The notes: generated by a model not told the origin, from the letters alone. A stretch of DNA of 64,000 bases from Oceanobacillus arenosus (GCF_003369575.1 NZ_PIOC01000001.1:124001-188000); one strand, 5' to 3'. Counted from the stretch's first letter, positions 28,218 through 37,125 are shown. A program made the numbers and translations.

Positions 28218-29051
28218 TTATGATCTTAGCTGGTTTACCAGCCCCATCATTTGGTCACCCATTGATATCGTTCTTGCATTAAACTGATAAGAACGCTGTG
28301 CCAGGATAAGATCGGACATTTGCTCTGCAATATCAACATTGGATTGTTCAAGGACCCCACTTTGTAGTACATTCGCAGCTGTTGCCACGTCTTGAATAAT
28401 ATCTCCAAAGTTATATCCAAGTGCTGCTAAATCCGGTAGACGGAACATGTTCTGACCCGTCGCTTCTAATAATCTAGGACGGACCGCTTCAACTATTGCA
28501 ATCGTACCAGCAATCTCTTGCACATTCCCACGCTCTACGACAATTTGTCCGTTTTCGCGAATCGTCATCGCCTCGAATCCTTCAGGGATGACAATCGGTC
28601 CATTCTCACCAAGGATTGGATTACCATCACTCGATACAAGCATGACATCTTGATTATCATTAATTGGATTTAAATAGAATGATCCATCTCGAGTATAACG
28701 GGTTTCTGTGTTACCATTCTCCGTTACTTGAATTTGAAAGAATTGATTTTCGCCAATTAATGCTGTGTCAAGCACTCGATTCGTTGTAACCAATGATCCA
28801 TGCTCCAAGTTAATATTCGTTGCACCAAGTCTCGCACCAGAGCCAATACGGATACCATCCGGCGTTAGCCGTCCCTCTGCATTTGCTGGGCTATTTAAAT
28901 TATCGATTTGCTGGAATAATAATGAGGAAAAATCTGCTTGACGGGTCTTATAGCCTGTCGTTTGACTGTTCGCCATATTATGTCCAATCAAATCAAGCTT
29001 GTTTTGCAATTGATTCATCGTAACTGCTGCTTGAATCATCATCCGTGACAA
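28218..29051 (-). CDS. flhP: Flagellar hook-basal body protein FlhP (FlgG/FlgF family)
   Basis: The 277-residue protein has the rod/hook N-terminal motif (QNKLDLIGHNMANSQTTGYK, a NxANxxTxGYK match) and the C-terminal coiled segment (LEQSNVDIAEQMSDLILAQ, RSYQFNARTI) that pack together in the flagellar axial structure. The start is TTG with GGAGGG seven bases upstream. Its neighbour upstream is the paralogous FlhO and then mbl, the order known from B. subtilis. It is exported by the flagellar type III apparatus, so no signal peptide is expected. Confidence 0.9.
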   Translation of the reverse strand: MSRMMIQAAVTMNQLQNKLDLIGHNMANSQTTGYKTRQADFSSLLFQQIDNLNSPANAEGRLTPDGIRIGSGARLGATNINLEHGSLVTTNRVLDTALIGENQFFQIQVTENGNTETRYTRDGSFYLNPINDNQDVMLVSSDGNPILGENGPIVIPEGFEAMTIRENGQIVVERGNVQEIAGTIAIVEAVRPRLLEATGQNMFRLPDLAALGYNFGDIIQDVATAANVLQSGVLEQSNVDIAEQMSDLILAQRSYQFNARTISMGDQMMGLVNQLRS

Positions 29052-29095
29052 TATTCATCCCTCCAATTCCAGTAAAAATAGGTTTCCTTTAGCCT

Positions 29096-29902
29096 TTAAC
29101 CAATTCTCCCGATTTCACTTACCGCCTTGCCCATGCTTTCGTCATATGCACGTAGCACACGCTGATTCGTTTCAAACAAGCGGTAAGATTCCATCATCTG
29201 TGTCATCGTTTGTAAAGAGTCAACATTAGACTGCTCTAATGCGCCCTGTTCAATTTGAAAGGTTGCTTCAGCAGGAACAACCACCGCTTCCCCTGCGAAT
29301 AGATTCTCTTCCTCTTTTACGAGTTGATTAACATCCGCTACATAGCCTAGCCCAAGCTGCGTGTTCTGCGCTGCCGTTTGCAGGATACCATTAGAAGTTA
29401 CGGTAAATTCCATGCCCCCCGTTTGGACTGGATTGCCTGCTGCATCGAGAACGTAATACCCTTGATTTGTTACTAAATTTCCTGCACCATCAACGGTAAA
29501 GTTGCCATTCGTCGTATAGCGTAATTCACCTGCAGCATTTTGCACAATGAAAAAAATGCCACCTGTTTCATCAGGAAATTGTCCATTTATTAATGCCAAA
29601 TCCGTCGTAATTCCAGTCTGACGAATATCCCCTTGTGTAAAGTTCGGAACAGTTTCTTGTACATAAACACCGGTATTAAGCGAACCAATTGGATTTTGAA
29701 ATGGTAAATTGGCATGATGCGTTGTTATAGGAATCTGCTTCGACCCCATTTCCTTCAGCAACATTTCTGGAAATGCACGAACCGCAGTATGATCCGCTTT
29801 ATATCCCGGTGTATTTACGTTTGCGATATTATTCGCTAGCACTTCCTGCTGACGCTGTTGCGTAATCATTCCACTAGCTGCTGTATAAAACCCTCTTAAC
29901 AA
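29096..29902 (-). CDS. flhO: Flagellar hook-basal body protein FlhO (FlgG/FlgF family)
   Basis: The 268-residue axial protein opens LRGFYTAASGMITQQRQQEV with LANNIANVNTPGYKAD, the rod-protein signature, and closes with LEQSNVDSLQTMTQMMESYR and VLRAYDESMGKA. The start is TTG, preceded by AAAGGAGGAGAAAGAC. It lies 44 bases upstream of flhP and 42 bases downstream of mbl. Like its paralogue it should build the distal rod or hook junction. Confidence 0.9.
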   Translation of the reverse strand: MLRGFYTAASGMITQQRQQEVLANNIANVNTPGYKADHTAVRAFPEMLLKEMGSKQIPITTHHANLPFQNPIGSLNTGVYVQETVPNFTQGDIRQTGITTDLALINGQFPDETGGIFFIVQNAAGELRYTTNGNFTVDGAGNLVTNQGYYVLDAAGNPVQTGGMEFTVTSNGILQTAAQNTQLGLGYVADVNQLVKEEENLFAGEAVVVPAEATFQIEQGALEQSNVDSLQTMTQMMESYRLFETNQRVLRAYDESMGKAVSEIGRIG

Positions 29903-29944
29903 GTCTTTCTCCTCCTTTATATCGGGAGTTACCGATTCATCACA

Positions 29945-30946
29945 TTAGATTATTTTCTTACGTTCTATTTTATCGATGTTTTCAAGCATAATTCCTGTTC
30001 CTTTTGCCACACAGCTCATTGGATCCTCTGCAATAAATACAGGAACCTTTAATTCTTCTGCAAGTAATTCGTCTACGCCATGAATCAATGCGCCACCACC
30101 AGTTAAGATTACGCCACGATCAATAATATCCGCAGATAATTCGGGTGGTGTCCGTTCAAGCACAGATTTCGCTGCTTGGACAATTAGATATGCTGATTCT
30201 CGAAGTGCTTCCTCGATTTCGCCTGAGCGAACGGTAATGGTTTTTGGCAATCCGCTTACCATGTCACGACCGCGAATTTCCATTTCCTCATTTCGCGAAT
30301 CTTTAAAGACAGTTGCAACATTAATCTTTATTTCCTCTGCCGTACGTTCTCCAATTAATAACTTATATTTTTTCTTTATGTATTGAAGAATTTCCACATC
30401 AAAATTATCGCCAGCCATTTTGATCGATTCGGAAGTGACAATACCACCCATCGATAGGACCGCGACATCGGTTGTTCCGCCACCGATATCTACAACCATA
30501 TTCCCGCTTGGCTGATAGATTTCCATTCCAGCACCTATTGCAGCAACTTTCGGTTCTTCCTCAAGATAGATCTTCTTTCCACCTGATTTCTCTGCCGCTT
30601 CTTTGATTGCCTTTTGTTCCACTTTTGTTATATTTGTAGGACAGCAAATAAGCATTGTTGGCTTCGAAAGAAATCCTTTTACATTAATTTTATTTATAAA
30701 ATGCTTTAACATTGCTTCAGTAACGTCAAAATCAGCAATTACACCATTTTTCAATGGGCGAATTGCTTCAATATTTCCTGGTGTACGTCCAACCATACGT
30801 CTTGCTGCTTCACCGACCTCAAGTACTTTACCAGTATTCTTATCCATTGCAACAACGGATGGTTCATTCAGGACAATTCCTTTACCTTTTACATGAATTA
30901 AAACATTGGCAGTTCCAAGGTCAATTCCAATATCTCTAGAAAACAT
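29945..30946 (-). CDS. mbl: Rod-shape determining protein Mbl (MreB-like actin)
   Basis: This 333-residue actin-fold ATPase has phosphate 1 (DIGLDLGTAN-type DIGIDLGTANVLI), VVDIGGGTTDVAVLS near residue 155, and GVILTGGGALIHGVDELL adenosine motifs. Length equals that of B. subtilis Mbl and the flhO/flhP neighbourhood identifies it among the MreB paralogues. Mbl filaments guide lateral wall synthesis and interact with teichoic acid machinery. In B. subtilis spoIIID is directly upstream; here an oppositely oriented FMN reductase separates them. Confidence 0.93.
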   Translation of the reverse strand: MFSRDIGIDLGTANVLIHVKGKGIVLNEPSVVAMDKNTGKVLEVGEAARRMVGRTPGNIEAIRPLKNGVIADFDVTEAMLKHFINKINVKGFLSKPTMLICCPTNITKVEQKAIKEAAEKSGGKKIYLEEEPKVAAIGAGMEIYQPSGNMVVDIGGGTTDVAVLSMGGIVTSESIKMAGDNFDVEILQYIKKKYKLLIGERTAEEIKINVATVFKDSRNEEMEIRGRDMVSGLPKTITVRSGEIEEALRESAYLIVQAAKSVLERTPPELSADIIDRGVILTGGGALIHGVDELLAEELKVPVFIAEDPMSCVAKGTGIMLENIDKIERKKII

Positions 30947-31250
30947 GAATCAAGATCCTCCTAGTATTGCTTATCTTGCACTGTCCGAAAACACAATGCT
31001 ACTCATTATTATATTTTACCACAAATTTCAACATTTAACTGTACATTGTGAAATAATTTTAGGGGGTTTTTTTTTGGCATTATGGTTGATATGACCTAAT
31101 ACTATTCCGGATAATTTTTTCGGTGGCTGATCTACATTATCCAGCCTTTGATTAATTTTTTCTTTGCGATTAAACATTACGATTTTGACTTCTCATTTTA
31201 CTTCAATTATGATTATCGTGAAATTCGATTAAATGAGAGGAAGTTAGAAC
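30947..31250. other. Divergent intergenic region, mbl / FMN reductase
   Basis: About 300 bp containing the divergent starts. I see AT-rich stretches and a TTTTTTTTT run near 31066-31074, but no promoter pair or operator I could defend. Confidence 0.4.
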
Positions 31251-31805
31251 ATGAGCAAAATTGGTATTGTAGTTGGTAGCCTGCGGAAGGAATCTTTTTC
31301 AAAGAAAGTTGCAAACAATGTAGCAGCTTTATTCCCAGAAGGATATGAAACTGAGTTTATCAAAATTGGGAATCTTCCTTTGTTTAATCAGGATTATGAA
31401 GGTGAGCTCGAAACGCCTGCAGAATATACGACATTCCGTAATACGATAAAGGAGTTGGACGCGGTACTATTCGTAACGCCCGAATATAACCGTTCTGTGC
31501 CGGGAGCACTAAAGAATGCTTTAGACGTTGGTTCCCGCCCATATGGTGAAAGCGCGTGGAATGGTAAATCAGCAGCGATAATCAGCGTATCTCCTGGTAA
31601 TTTAAGTGCATTTGGTGCAAACCATCATTTACGTCAATCCCTTTCCTTCTTAAATATGCCAATCGTTCAACAACCGGAAGCATATATCGGAAATGTGGCA
31701 GAGCTATTGGATCAAGAAGGGAAAATTACAAATGTAGGTACAGTCCAATTTTTACAATCTTTCGTTGATACATTCGTTGAGTTGATCAAAAGACATAATG
31801 CTTGA
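31251..31805 (+). CDS. NADPH-dependent FMN reductase / azoreductase-like flavoprotein
   Basis: The 184-residue flavodoxin-like protein starts IGIVVGSLRKESFSKKVA (the GSxRxxSxxxxLA phosphate loop) and has the TPEYNRSVPGALKNALD motif near residue 78 that marks the NADPH-dependent FMN reductase family (azoreductase, chromate reductase, YhdA-like). It is cytoplasmic. GAGAGGAAG precedes the ATG. It stands alone on the plus strand between spoIIID and mbl, both minus, interrupting an arrangement that is contiguous in B. subtilis. Detoxification or redox role is inferred from family. Confidence 0.9.
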   Translation: MSKIGIVVGSLRKESFSKKVANNVAALFPEGYETEFIKIGNLPLFNQDYEGELETPAEYTTFRNTIKELDAVLFVTPEYNRSVPGALKNALDVGSRPYGESAWNGKSAAIISVSPGNLSAFGANHHLRQSLSFLNMPIVQQPEAYIGNVAELLDQEGKITNVGTVQFLQSFVDTFVELIKRHNA

Positions 31806-32203
31806 TGAATTTAAATAATTGCTTGGAATAAAGTGAAACTTCATTAAGTGGGGTTAATATCATCCCCCATTTATTGCTAGTTGAACAGAATCGGGATTTT
31901 GACTTTCTGTTGATCCCCCACTTACAATTCTTGATTTTTCTTGAATTCTTTTCTTTAAGGGTCTTACAGCTAGTTAATTCGGGATAAAATATAACTGCCG
32001 CCTTGCTGGTAATAATCCAATAAGGAGGCAGTTTCTCCATTCATTCCTTCGTAGGCAATAAAGGAAATTGTTTGGGGTATACGGGAATCGATGTCGATTT
32101 ATCTTGTCATGTGGTGGGGGATATCCCGTTCACGTCTAGTACCAGAATCGGACAGGCTCTCTTTTCACATAGATTTTTTTCTTCCTATTCTTCAAGAAGC
32201 AGA
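31806..32203. other. Intergenic region with degenerate repeat
   Basis: A 398-bp gap between convergent genes. It holds a loose inverted pair (AAGTGGGGTTAA near 31846 and GTTGATCCCCCACTT near 31910), the hairpin at 31993-32033, and a weakly recognisable repeat A relative at about 32046-32145 (GTAGGCAATAAAGGAAA, then AATCGATGTCGATTT). No gene is convincing; an 84-codon minus frame at 31786-32040 overlaps the reductase and lacks a ribosome binding site. Confidence 0.5.
31993..32033 (-). terminator. Probable terminator of spoIIID
   Basis: AACTGCCGCCTT pairs with AAGGAGGCAGTT (one mismatch) around a 17-base loop, followed on the minus strand by ATATTTTATC. It lies 170 bases past the spoIIID stop, the first strong hairpin there. 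Confidence 0.6.
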
Positions 32204-32485
32204 TTAGATGGAAACACTCTCCTCCCCCTCCTTGTTTGAGTCAAGCCTATATTTTTTCCTTGTTGCTTCGCCACCACGAAGATGGCGGATTGCTTTGTGA
32301 TATTCTAGAATATCTTTCACTTGGTTCGCTAAATCGGGATTTATTTCCGGTAGTCTTTCTGTTAAGTCTTTATGGACTGTGCTTTTGGAAACGCCGAATT
32401 CCTTTGCAATCGTTCGAACGGTTTTTCTCGTTTCAATTACATGATTTCCTATCTTGATTGCTCTATCTTTGATGTAATCGTGCAC
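32204..32485 (-). CDS. spoIIID: Sporulation transcriptional regulator SpoIIID
   Basis: The 93-residue DNA-binding protein is nearly identical in its core to B. subtilis SpoIIID: HDYIKDRAIKIGNHV, then TIAKEFGVSKSTVHKDLTER as helix-turn-helix, and a basic tail RGGEATRKKYR. It modulates sigma E genes in the mother cell and promotes sigK. The start is GTG, preceded by GGGAGGCGAATG, as in the B. subtilis protein (MHDYIK). It stands alone here with repeat-rich DNA upstream. Confidence 0.95.
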   Translation of the reverse strand: MHDYIKDRAIKIGNHVIETRKTVRTIAKEFGVSKSTVHKDLTERLPEINPDLANQVKDILEYHKAIRHLRGGEATRKKYRLDSNKEGEESVSI

Positions 32486-32820
32486 ACCATTCGCCTCCCT
32501 AAGTTGATTACTTCCGAGGTGTGAATCGAGACAAGGTGTTCATGGTGCTCAGGCAGCTTATTCATTTACGGAAAAGAGATCGTAATGGATATGTAACGAT
32601 GGGGTTGGTGATGATGCAATAACGTAAATTGGTAGAATTTTCTGTATTTATTTTACAAAAAAATAAAAAGAGAGCATCCTGTTTGATTTGATGAATGTAT
32701 CCACACAAGCTCTCACCTCAGATAATATTGAATGCTTGGTTTCTAACATTTTATTACAACACCACTCACTTTATGATTAAAATTGCATATTTGCCAAGGG
32801 GACAAGAAGTAATTTTATTA

Positions 32821-33045
32821 GAACAAAAGCTTAAAGCTAGTTTAGCGACGTACTCCCAGGCCTTTAGCCGTAGGAGATAAAGGAAACTGTTTGGGAGCTT
32901 AAGCGAATCGATGTTGACTTTCACCACAAGGGTATATGTGCGACTAAGCCTCATGTGTAACCAATCGGCAAGTCTTCTTTAGATTGTCATGAGGTGAGGA
33001 AAGTCTCGCTAGGAGCACGGGACGCTTACGCTGGACGTGGCTGCT
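32821..33045 (+). repeat. Dispersed repeat A, copy A3 (variant)
   Basis: Begins GAACAAAAGCTTAAAGCTAG and TTTAGCGACGTAC, has GTAGGAGATAAAGGAAAC and CGAATCGATGTTGACTT in the middle and AAAGTCTCGCTAGGAGCACG then CTGGACGTGGCTG at the end. Its first 30 bases are the reverse complement of the end of the copy in the atp operon (52213-52421). About 70 bases in the middle (near 32925-32985) differ from A1/A2. Confidence 0.8.
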
Positions 33046-33090
33046 TCAGCATAAGAAATATTTCAGCCAAATTTTATTCTTAACTACCAA

Positions 33091-33127
33091 AAGGAACACA
33101 GCCCAAATCTAAAGGCTGCATCCTATT
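33091..33127 (-). terminator. Terminator of the AimR-like gene
   Basis: The hairpin AAGGAACACAGCCC with GGCTGCATCCTATT has an imperfect 6+4 bp stem. It ends 11 bases after the gene stop and is followed on the minus strand by CTTTTGG. Confidence 0.55.
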
Positions 33128-33137
33128 GTTATCATAC

Positions 33138-34154
33138 CTAAATATCAAGTTGTCTTAATGCATAAAGCGGTAATCGGCAGAAAAAGTAATCACGCTTCCT
33201 TTCGATAAAATGCAAATAGGATTTTATTAATAATTGTTTATCCTGTTTTGCTTTGCCGAGATAATAAATCTGAAATGGTGTATCAAGTGGCAATTCTGTT
33301 AGGATTTCAATTGCTCGCTTGTTATTCCCTTTTGCAATCTCAATATGTGCCTGTTCACTCTTATCTTCAGTTGTAATATTTTCCACACGATTATTATGTG
33401 CAGCCAAAAATGGAATATTTCGCTGTTCAATAAGATTAATTGCTTTATGAAAATGGTGTCTTTTAGAAATCTGGAGTGCCTTGGAAAAATGATGCATTCC
33501 TTGTTCATGTGAATCAAATGTATACGACAATCCTAATTTCACATGTACATCCGCTTCAATAAGCGGATTAGACACTTCGTTAAGGAGTTGATATGCGAAT
33601 TTCCTAGCGATAATTAATTCATTTCGATTTAAGAAGTATGTGAGCGATAGCTGCTGAATACGTACTCTAAAATAAGATACTAATATTCTGTCTTCAATTG
33701 CTGCAAATAATTGTTGGTAGGTCGCTAATATGTATCCAACCTTTTCGACTTGATTCAAATAATAATAACCAACTGCCTTCGCAATTTCTATCAAACAAAT
33801 TAATTCTGGATCACTCGTTTTCATTGCGTTTAATTTAGGTACAATTTTTATTGCAATTGCCCGATTTCCATTTAAGTCCAACATGATTTGGTAAACTTCT
33901 GCCCATTGCAGATTTGAGTAGTGTCCCGATTCTTTATTTTTGTTAATGAGTACTTGTAGATCAGCAAAATAACCATGAAGAAATAAGAATTCCATTCCTT
34001 TTTTTTGAATATCCTTTGAGGTCGATTGTAAACAGAACTTCCTCATTAAATCGATCATTGACTCTGAGCTATTTTCTAGTGAGAAAAAAGCTTGAAGTTG
34101 TTCTAAATTGAGCTCGTACTTCTCTGACAACATACTACTGAAAACCTCCAACAA
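33138..34154 (-). CDS. AimR-like TPR protein without an obvious DNA-binding domain
   Basis: The 338-residue all-helical protein resembles AimR, the arbitrium peptide receptor of SPbeta-group phages, over most of its length. Residues from about 36 (LMRKFCLQSTSKD) correspond to AimR from its first TPR, and the C-terminus EQAHIEIAKGNNKRAIEIL... YYLGKAKQD... RLPLYALRQ matches the AimR end pattern EQAH... YYLKGR... RLPL. Only about 35 residues precede the TPR region, where AimR has about 80 including a helix-turn-helix. Start is TTG after GGGAGGTG; an ATG at residue 8 is an alternative. No other phage gene is nearby, and I found no clear aimP-like peptide gene. It sits between spoIIQ and spoIIID. 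Peptide binding is inferred. Confidence 0.65.
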   Translation of the reverse strand: MLEVFSSMLSEKYELNLEQLQAFFSLENSSESMIDLMRKFCLQSTSKDIQKKGMEFLFLHGYFADLQVLINKNKESGHYSNLQWAEVYQIMLDLNGNRAIAIKIVPKLNAMKTSDPELICLIEIAKAVGYYYLNQVEKVGYILATYQQLFAAIEDRILVSYFRVRIQQLSLTYFLNRNELIIARKFAYQLLNEVSNPLIEADVHVKLGLSYTFDSHEQGMHHFSKALQISKRHHFHKAINLIEQRNIPFLAAHNNRVENITTEDKSEQAHIEIAKGNNKRAIEILTELPLDTPFQIYYLGKAKQDKQLLIKSYLHFIERKRDYFFCRLPLYALRQLDI

Positions 34155-34425
34155 TATCCACCTCCCAAAATAGGATACCTTGACTTAATGAGCTTTCATT
34201 TAATTCATTTTGTCGGAATTATAAAAATTAACCCACCATTCCCACAGTATATTTTACCATGATTTTAATAGAGAAATAGCATTATCGTTCGACAGTTTTT
34301 GCATCAAGGTAAGCGCTTGATAACGTTCGTATCCTGGGCGATTATTGTAGACTACTACTACTAGTATTGATTTTCTCCTAATGATATCCAACTTCATTTT
34401 TCACTAATAAACGCATTCTTACCTT

Positions 34426-34634
34426 GAACAAAAGCGCAAGCGCCCGTTTAGCGACGTACGGACTGGACTGAACCGTAGGAGATAAAGGAAACACGATGAG
34501 CGTAAGCGAATCGATGTTGACTTATCGTACGGAGGTGAGGGAAGTCGCGCTAGTCGCTGGGCGCTGGAGCTAGACGTGGCTATTCTCGGTAATTAAGTTA
34601 TCCACAACATTCAAATTTTATAATTTCCAGACGA
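34426..34634 (+). repeat. Dispersed repeat A, copy A2
   Basis: About 209 bp, over 90 percent identical by eye to 26524-26732, same orientation on the window. Shared blocks include AAGCGCAAGCGCCCGTTTAG, GGACTGGACTGAACCG and TTCTCGGTAATTAAGTTATC. Like A1 it lies directly before a terminator of a minus-strand gene. Confidence 0.85.
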
Positions 34635-34640
34635 CTAAAA

Positions 34641-34669
34641 AATACTCTAGCAGTATTTGCTAGAGTATT
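34641..34669 (-). terminator. Terminator of spoIIQ
   Basis: A perfect 12-bp stem, AATACTCTAGCA with TGCTAGAGTATT, has a 5-base loop followed on the minus strand by TTTTTAG. It is 19 bases after the spoIIQ stop. Confidence 0.92.
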
Positions 34670-34687
34670 CCTCGATCTTAATTTAAA

Positions 34688-35578
34688 TTATGCACCAGAT
34701 GTATTTGATGAATCATCTGTTTCTTCATTTGAGTCTTCATCATCTACATCGTCACCTGATGCTGGATCATCCGTTTTATCCTTATCAGGATTTTCTTCTG
34801 AGTCAATTGGTTCTTCGGTATCATTAGTAGCCTCTTCGTCCTTAACAGATTCTGGATTTTCTGCTGCTTCTTCCGTTAAAGAATCATTTAAGCTGCTTAC
34901 GGATTGATTGAAATAGGTTTCAGGATTCACTTCTTTACCATCTTTTCTAATTTCAAAATGGACATGTGTTCCATTATCTTTTCCAAAAATACTCTTACCG
35001 GCAGTACCAACTTCGTCACCTTGCTTCACTTTATCACCAGCTGCAACGACTACATTTTCTAAGCTTGAATAATATGTCGTAACGTCATTTTCATGCGATA
35101 GAATGACAACATTTCCTAGTAGAGGATCCTCTTTCACCTCTGTTACTGTTCCACTTAATGACGCTACGACATTAAATGTTTCATCGTCAGCAGATGCAAT
35201 ATCGACACCCGTACTTTGATAGAACCGATTGTTATGGAGAATCAAAGCATTTTCTCTATCAACTTGTTCTGCATTGTAATCAAAAAATTTAGTTACGATT
35301 TCTGCTTGTTCTTGATCGGCTACAGGCATTTTAATTACTTCTTGCTGTTCTAAAACAGGCTCTGCATCATCTTCACTCGGTGTTGGTTGGTAGTCATCCG
35401 AATCTTGCTTATTTTGGATGTCAGTTGCATTTGGAATTTGATTTTCCAAATTTTGATACCATACCACAGCAGATAGAAGTAGTGCGGCAATCGTTAAATA
35501 CAAAGCTGGGAAAAACCATTTCTTACGGAAAATACGACTCCACTTATTTTTTGGAGTGCCTTTGTTTTCCTCATTCAT
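34688..35578 (-). CDS. spoIIQ: Stage II sporulation protein SpoIIQ (degenerate M23/LytM domain)
   Basis: The 296-residue protein has a short cytoplasmic N-terminus, one membrane helix (about 23-42, ALYLTIAALLLSAVVWY) and an outer LytM-type domain (about 110-230). In the forespore it forms the channel with SpoIIIAH across the engulfment space. The second metal motif HVHFEI is present, but the first motif reads STGVD where active enzymes have HxGxD, so the zinc-binding histidine is replaced by serine and endopeptidase activity is unlikely, as known for B. subtilis SpoIIQ. After residue 235 comes a 60-residue acidic low-complexity tail rich in E, D, S. Start ATG after GAGGTGATGATCAA. Confidence 0.92.
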   Translation of the reverse strand: MNEENKGTPKNKWSRIFRKKWFFPALYLTIAALLLSAVVWYQNLENQIPNATDIQNKQDSDDYQPTPSEDDAEPVLEQQEVIKMPVADQEQAEIVTKFFDYNAEQVDRENALILHNNRFYQSTGVDIASADDETFNVVASLSGTVTEVKEDPLLGNVVILSHENDVTTYYSSLENVVVAAGDKVKQGDEVGTAGKSIFGKDNGTHVHFEIRKDGKEVNPETYFNQSVSSLNDSLTEEAAENPESVKDEEATNDTEEPIDSEENPDKDKTDDPASGDDVDDEDSNEETDDSSNTSGA

Positions 35579-35738
35579 TTGATCATCACCTCAACAACCA
35601 TTCTGTTCAGATAATGAAAATAATATACATCCTAGTAAAAAAAATATTTAATTTTATGCATATTATTATTGAATTAGGAGAAATTAACTGGTTTCAGACG
35701 GAATTCCCGAGTCTTAAGTTTGGAGCAATTAACCCACG

Positions 35739-37097
35739 TTAGCCTAATTCCTGTCCTGTAACCACAATGTAACCAATTAAGAAGATATTCAATAAGACGA
35801 TTACACCAGTACATATCCATGCAACTATTTTTACTGGTAATTTGTTTGTAAATTCACCCATTTTCTTTTTATCACTAGTAAATAATACTAAAGGCACTAC
35901 CGCAAAAGGAAGTGCTAGGCTTAAAACTACTTGACTCCACAACAGTAACTCACCCGTTCCCTTAGAACCAGCCAGCCAGGTCACAACAAAGGCAGGGATT
36001 ACAGCTAATAAACGTGTAATTAATCGGCGAAGCCACGGTGAAATTCGTAAATTAATAAATCCCTCCATGACGATTTGACCGCTTATTGTACCGGTAATCG
36101 TAGAATTTTGGCCTGAAGCAAGTAGGGCAACCGCAAATAAAGTACTTGCAATTCCTATCCCTAATGTTGGACTCAGTAATTCATAGGCTGCTTCAATTTC
36201 AGATACATCTAAATTTGTACCATAAAACGCTGCAGCGCCAAGGATCAAGATAGAAGCGTTAATGAGAAAAGCAATGGTTAAAGAAAAAGTGGAATCGATT
36301 AATGAAAATTTAATTGCTTCTCTTTTTCCCTCTGTTGTTCTTTTGAATTGTCTTGTTTGAACGATAGAAGAATGCAAATATAAATTATGCGGCATAACCG
36401 TTGCACCTAATATTCCAAGTGAGATAAACAGCATTTGGGGATTGGTGGCAATTTCCGTCTTTGGAATAAAGCCTGCGAACAAGGCGGAGATTTCCGGCTT
36501 GGATGCAATTACCTCAAATGCAAATACAACAAATATCGTAGCCATCAATACGATGACTATCGATTCAATAATACGAAAACTTTTCTTTTGTAAATAAAGT
36601 AAGAGCAGTACATCCAATGTCGTAATGGCAATGCCCAGTAATAACGGAATACCAAATAATAAATTTAAGGCGATAGCAGAACCGATTACCTCTGCTAAGT
36701 CTGTAGCAATAATTGCTAGTTCTGTTAATATCCAAAGAAAAAAAGCTGTTTTCTTCCCGGTTGCATCCCTTGTTGCTTGCGCTAGGTCTCTTCCGGTAAC
36801 GATCCCAAGCTTTGATGATAATGCTTGTAATAGCATAGCGATTAAGTTTGAAAGTAAAATGACAATCAAGAGCGTGTAACCGAATCGCGCACCACCCGCA
36901 ATGGATGTTGCCCAGTTCCCAGGATCGACATAACCAACCGCCACTAATGATCCTGGGCCGGCAAACGCAAAAAACTTACGCCAAAAGCCACCTGTACTCG
37001 GAACACTAACGGAACTATTCACTTCTTCTAAACTCACATTCGAACTATGTTTTAACCAGCCATTCTCTTTCACTGTATCTTCTGGTTGACTACGCAT
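35739..37097 (-). CDS. mntH: Nramp-family Mn2+/divalent metal transporter MntH
   Basis: The 452-residue protein has eleven hydrophobic helices and the Nramp motif DPGNWATSIAGGARFGYTLL near residue 58, where DPGN coordinates metal, and MPHNLYLHSSIVQTR around residue 245. It imports Mn2+ with protons. GGGAGGGATAATCG precedes the ATG. It is transcribed alone, lying between spoIIQ and spoIID, which are closer together in B. subtilis. A palindrome upstream (37126-37141) is a candidate MntR operator. Confidence 0.93.
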   Translation of the reverse strand: MRSQPEDTVKENGWLKHSSNVSLEEVNSSVSVPSTGGFWRKFFAFAGPGSLVAVGYVDPGNWATSIAGGARFGYTLLIVILLSNLIAMLLQALSSKLGIVTGRDLAQATRDATGKKTAFFLWILTELAIIATDLAEVIGSAIALNLLFGIPLLLGIAITTLDVLLLLYLQKKSFRIIESIVIVLMATIFVVFAFEVIASKPEISALFAGFIPKTEIATNPQMLFISLGILGATVMPHNLYLHSSIVQTRQFKRTTEGKREAIKFSLIDSTFSLTIAFLINASILILGAAAFYGTNLDVSEIEAAYELLSPTLGIGIASTLFAVALLASGQNSTITGTISGQIVMEGFINLRISPWLRRLITRLLAVIPAFVVTWLAGSKGTGELLLWSQVVLSLALPFAVVPLVLFTSDKKKMGEFTNKLPVKIVAWICTGVIVLLNIFLIGYIVVTGQELG

Positions 37098-37125
37098 CGA
37101 TTATCCCTCCCGGTGTATGCGTTAA

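Larger units (their letters stand above)
32486..33137. other. Intergenic region upstream of spoIIID
   Basis: A 650-bp gap. It contains repeat A copy A3 (32821-33045) and the terminator of the AimR-like gene. The first 150 bases upstream of spoIIID should hold its sigma E promoter, but I could not match a convincing -35/-10 pair. A 62-codon minus frame at 32766-32954 lies in the repeat and is not credible. Confidence 0.4.
34155..34687. other. Intergenic region between spoIIQ and the AimR-like gene
   Basis: A 530-bp gap. It contains repeat A copy A2, the spoIIQ terminator and a palindrome GGTAAGCGCTTGAT at 34308-34321 that partly fits a CcpA cre site (about 10 of 14 positions), 154 bp upstream of the AimR-like start. 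No gene seen. Confidence 0.4.

Noticed and set aside
31786-32040. 84-codon minus frame
   Set aside because: Overlaps the FMN reductase end and a hairpin, low-complexity basic composition, no ribosome binding site.
32766-32954. 62-codon minus frame downstream of the AimR-like gene, considered as a pheromone precursor
   Set aside because: It lies within repeat A3, is too far downstream, and has no signal-peptide plus short polar C-terminus expected of an aimP product.
35579-35738. Sigma F promoter for spoIIQ
   Set aside because: A GCATA at the right strand exists, but the GG-rich downstream half is about 22 bases away instead of about 15 and lacks key bases, so I do not call it.
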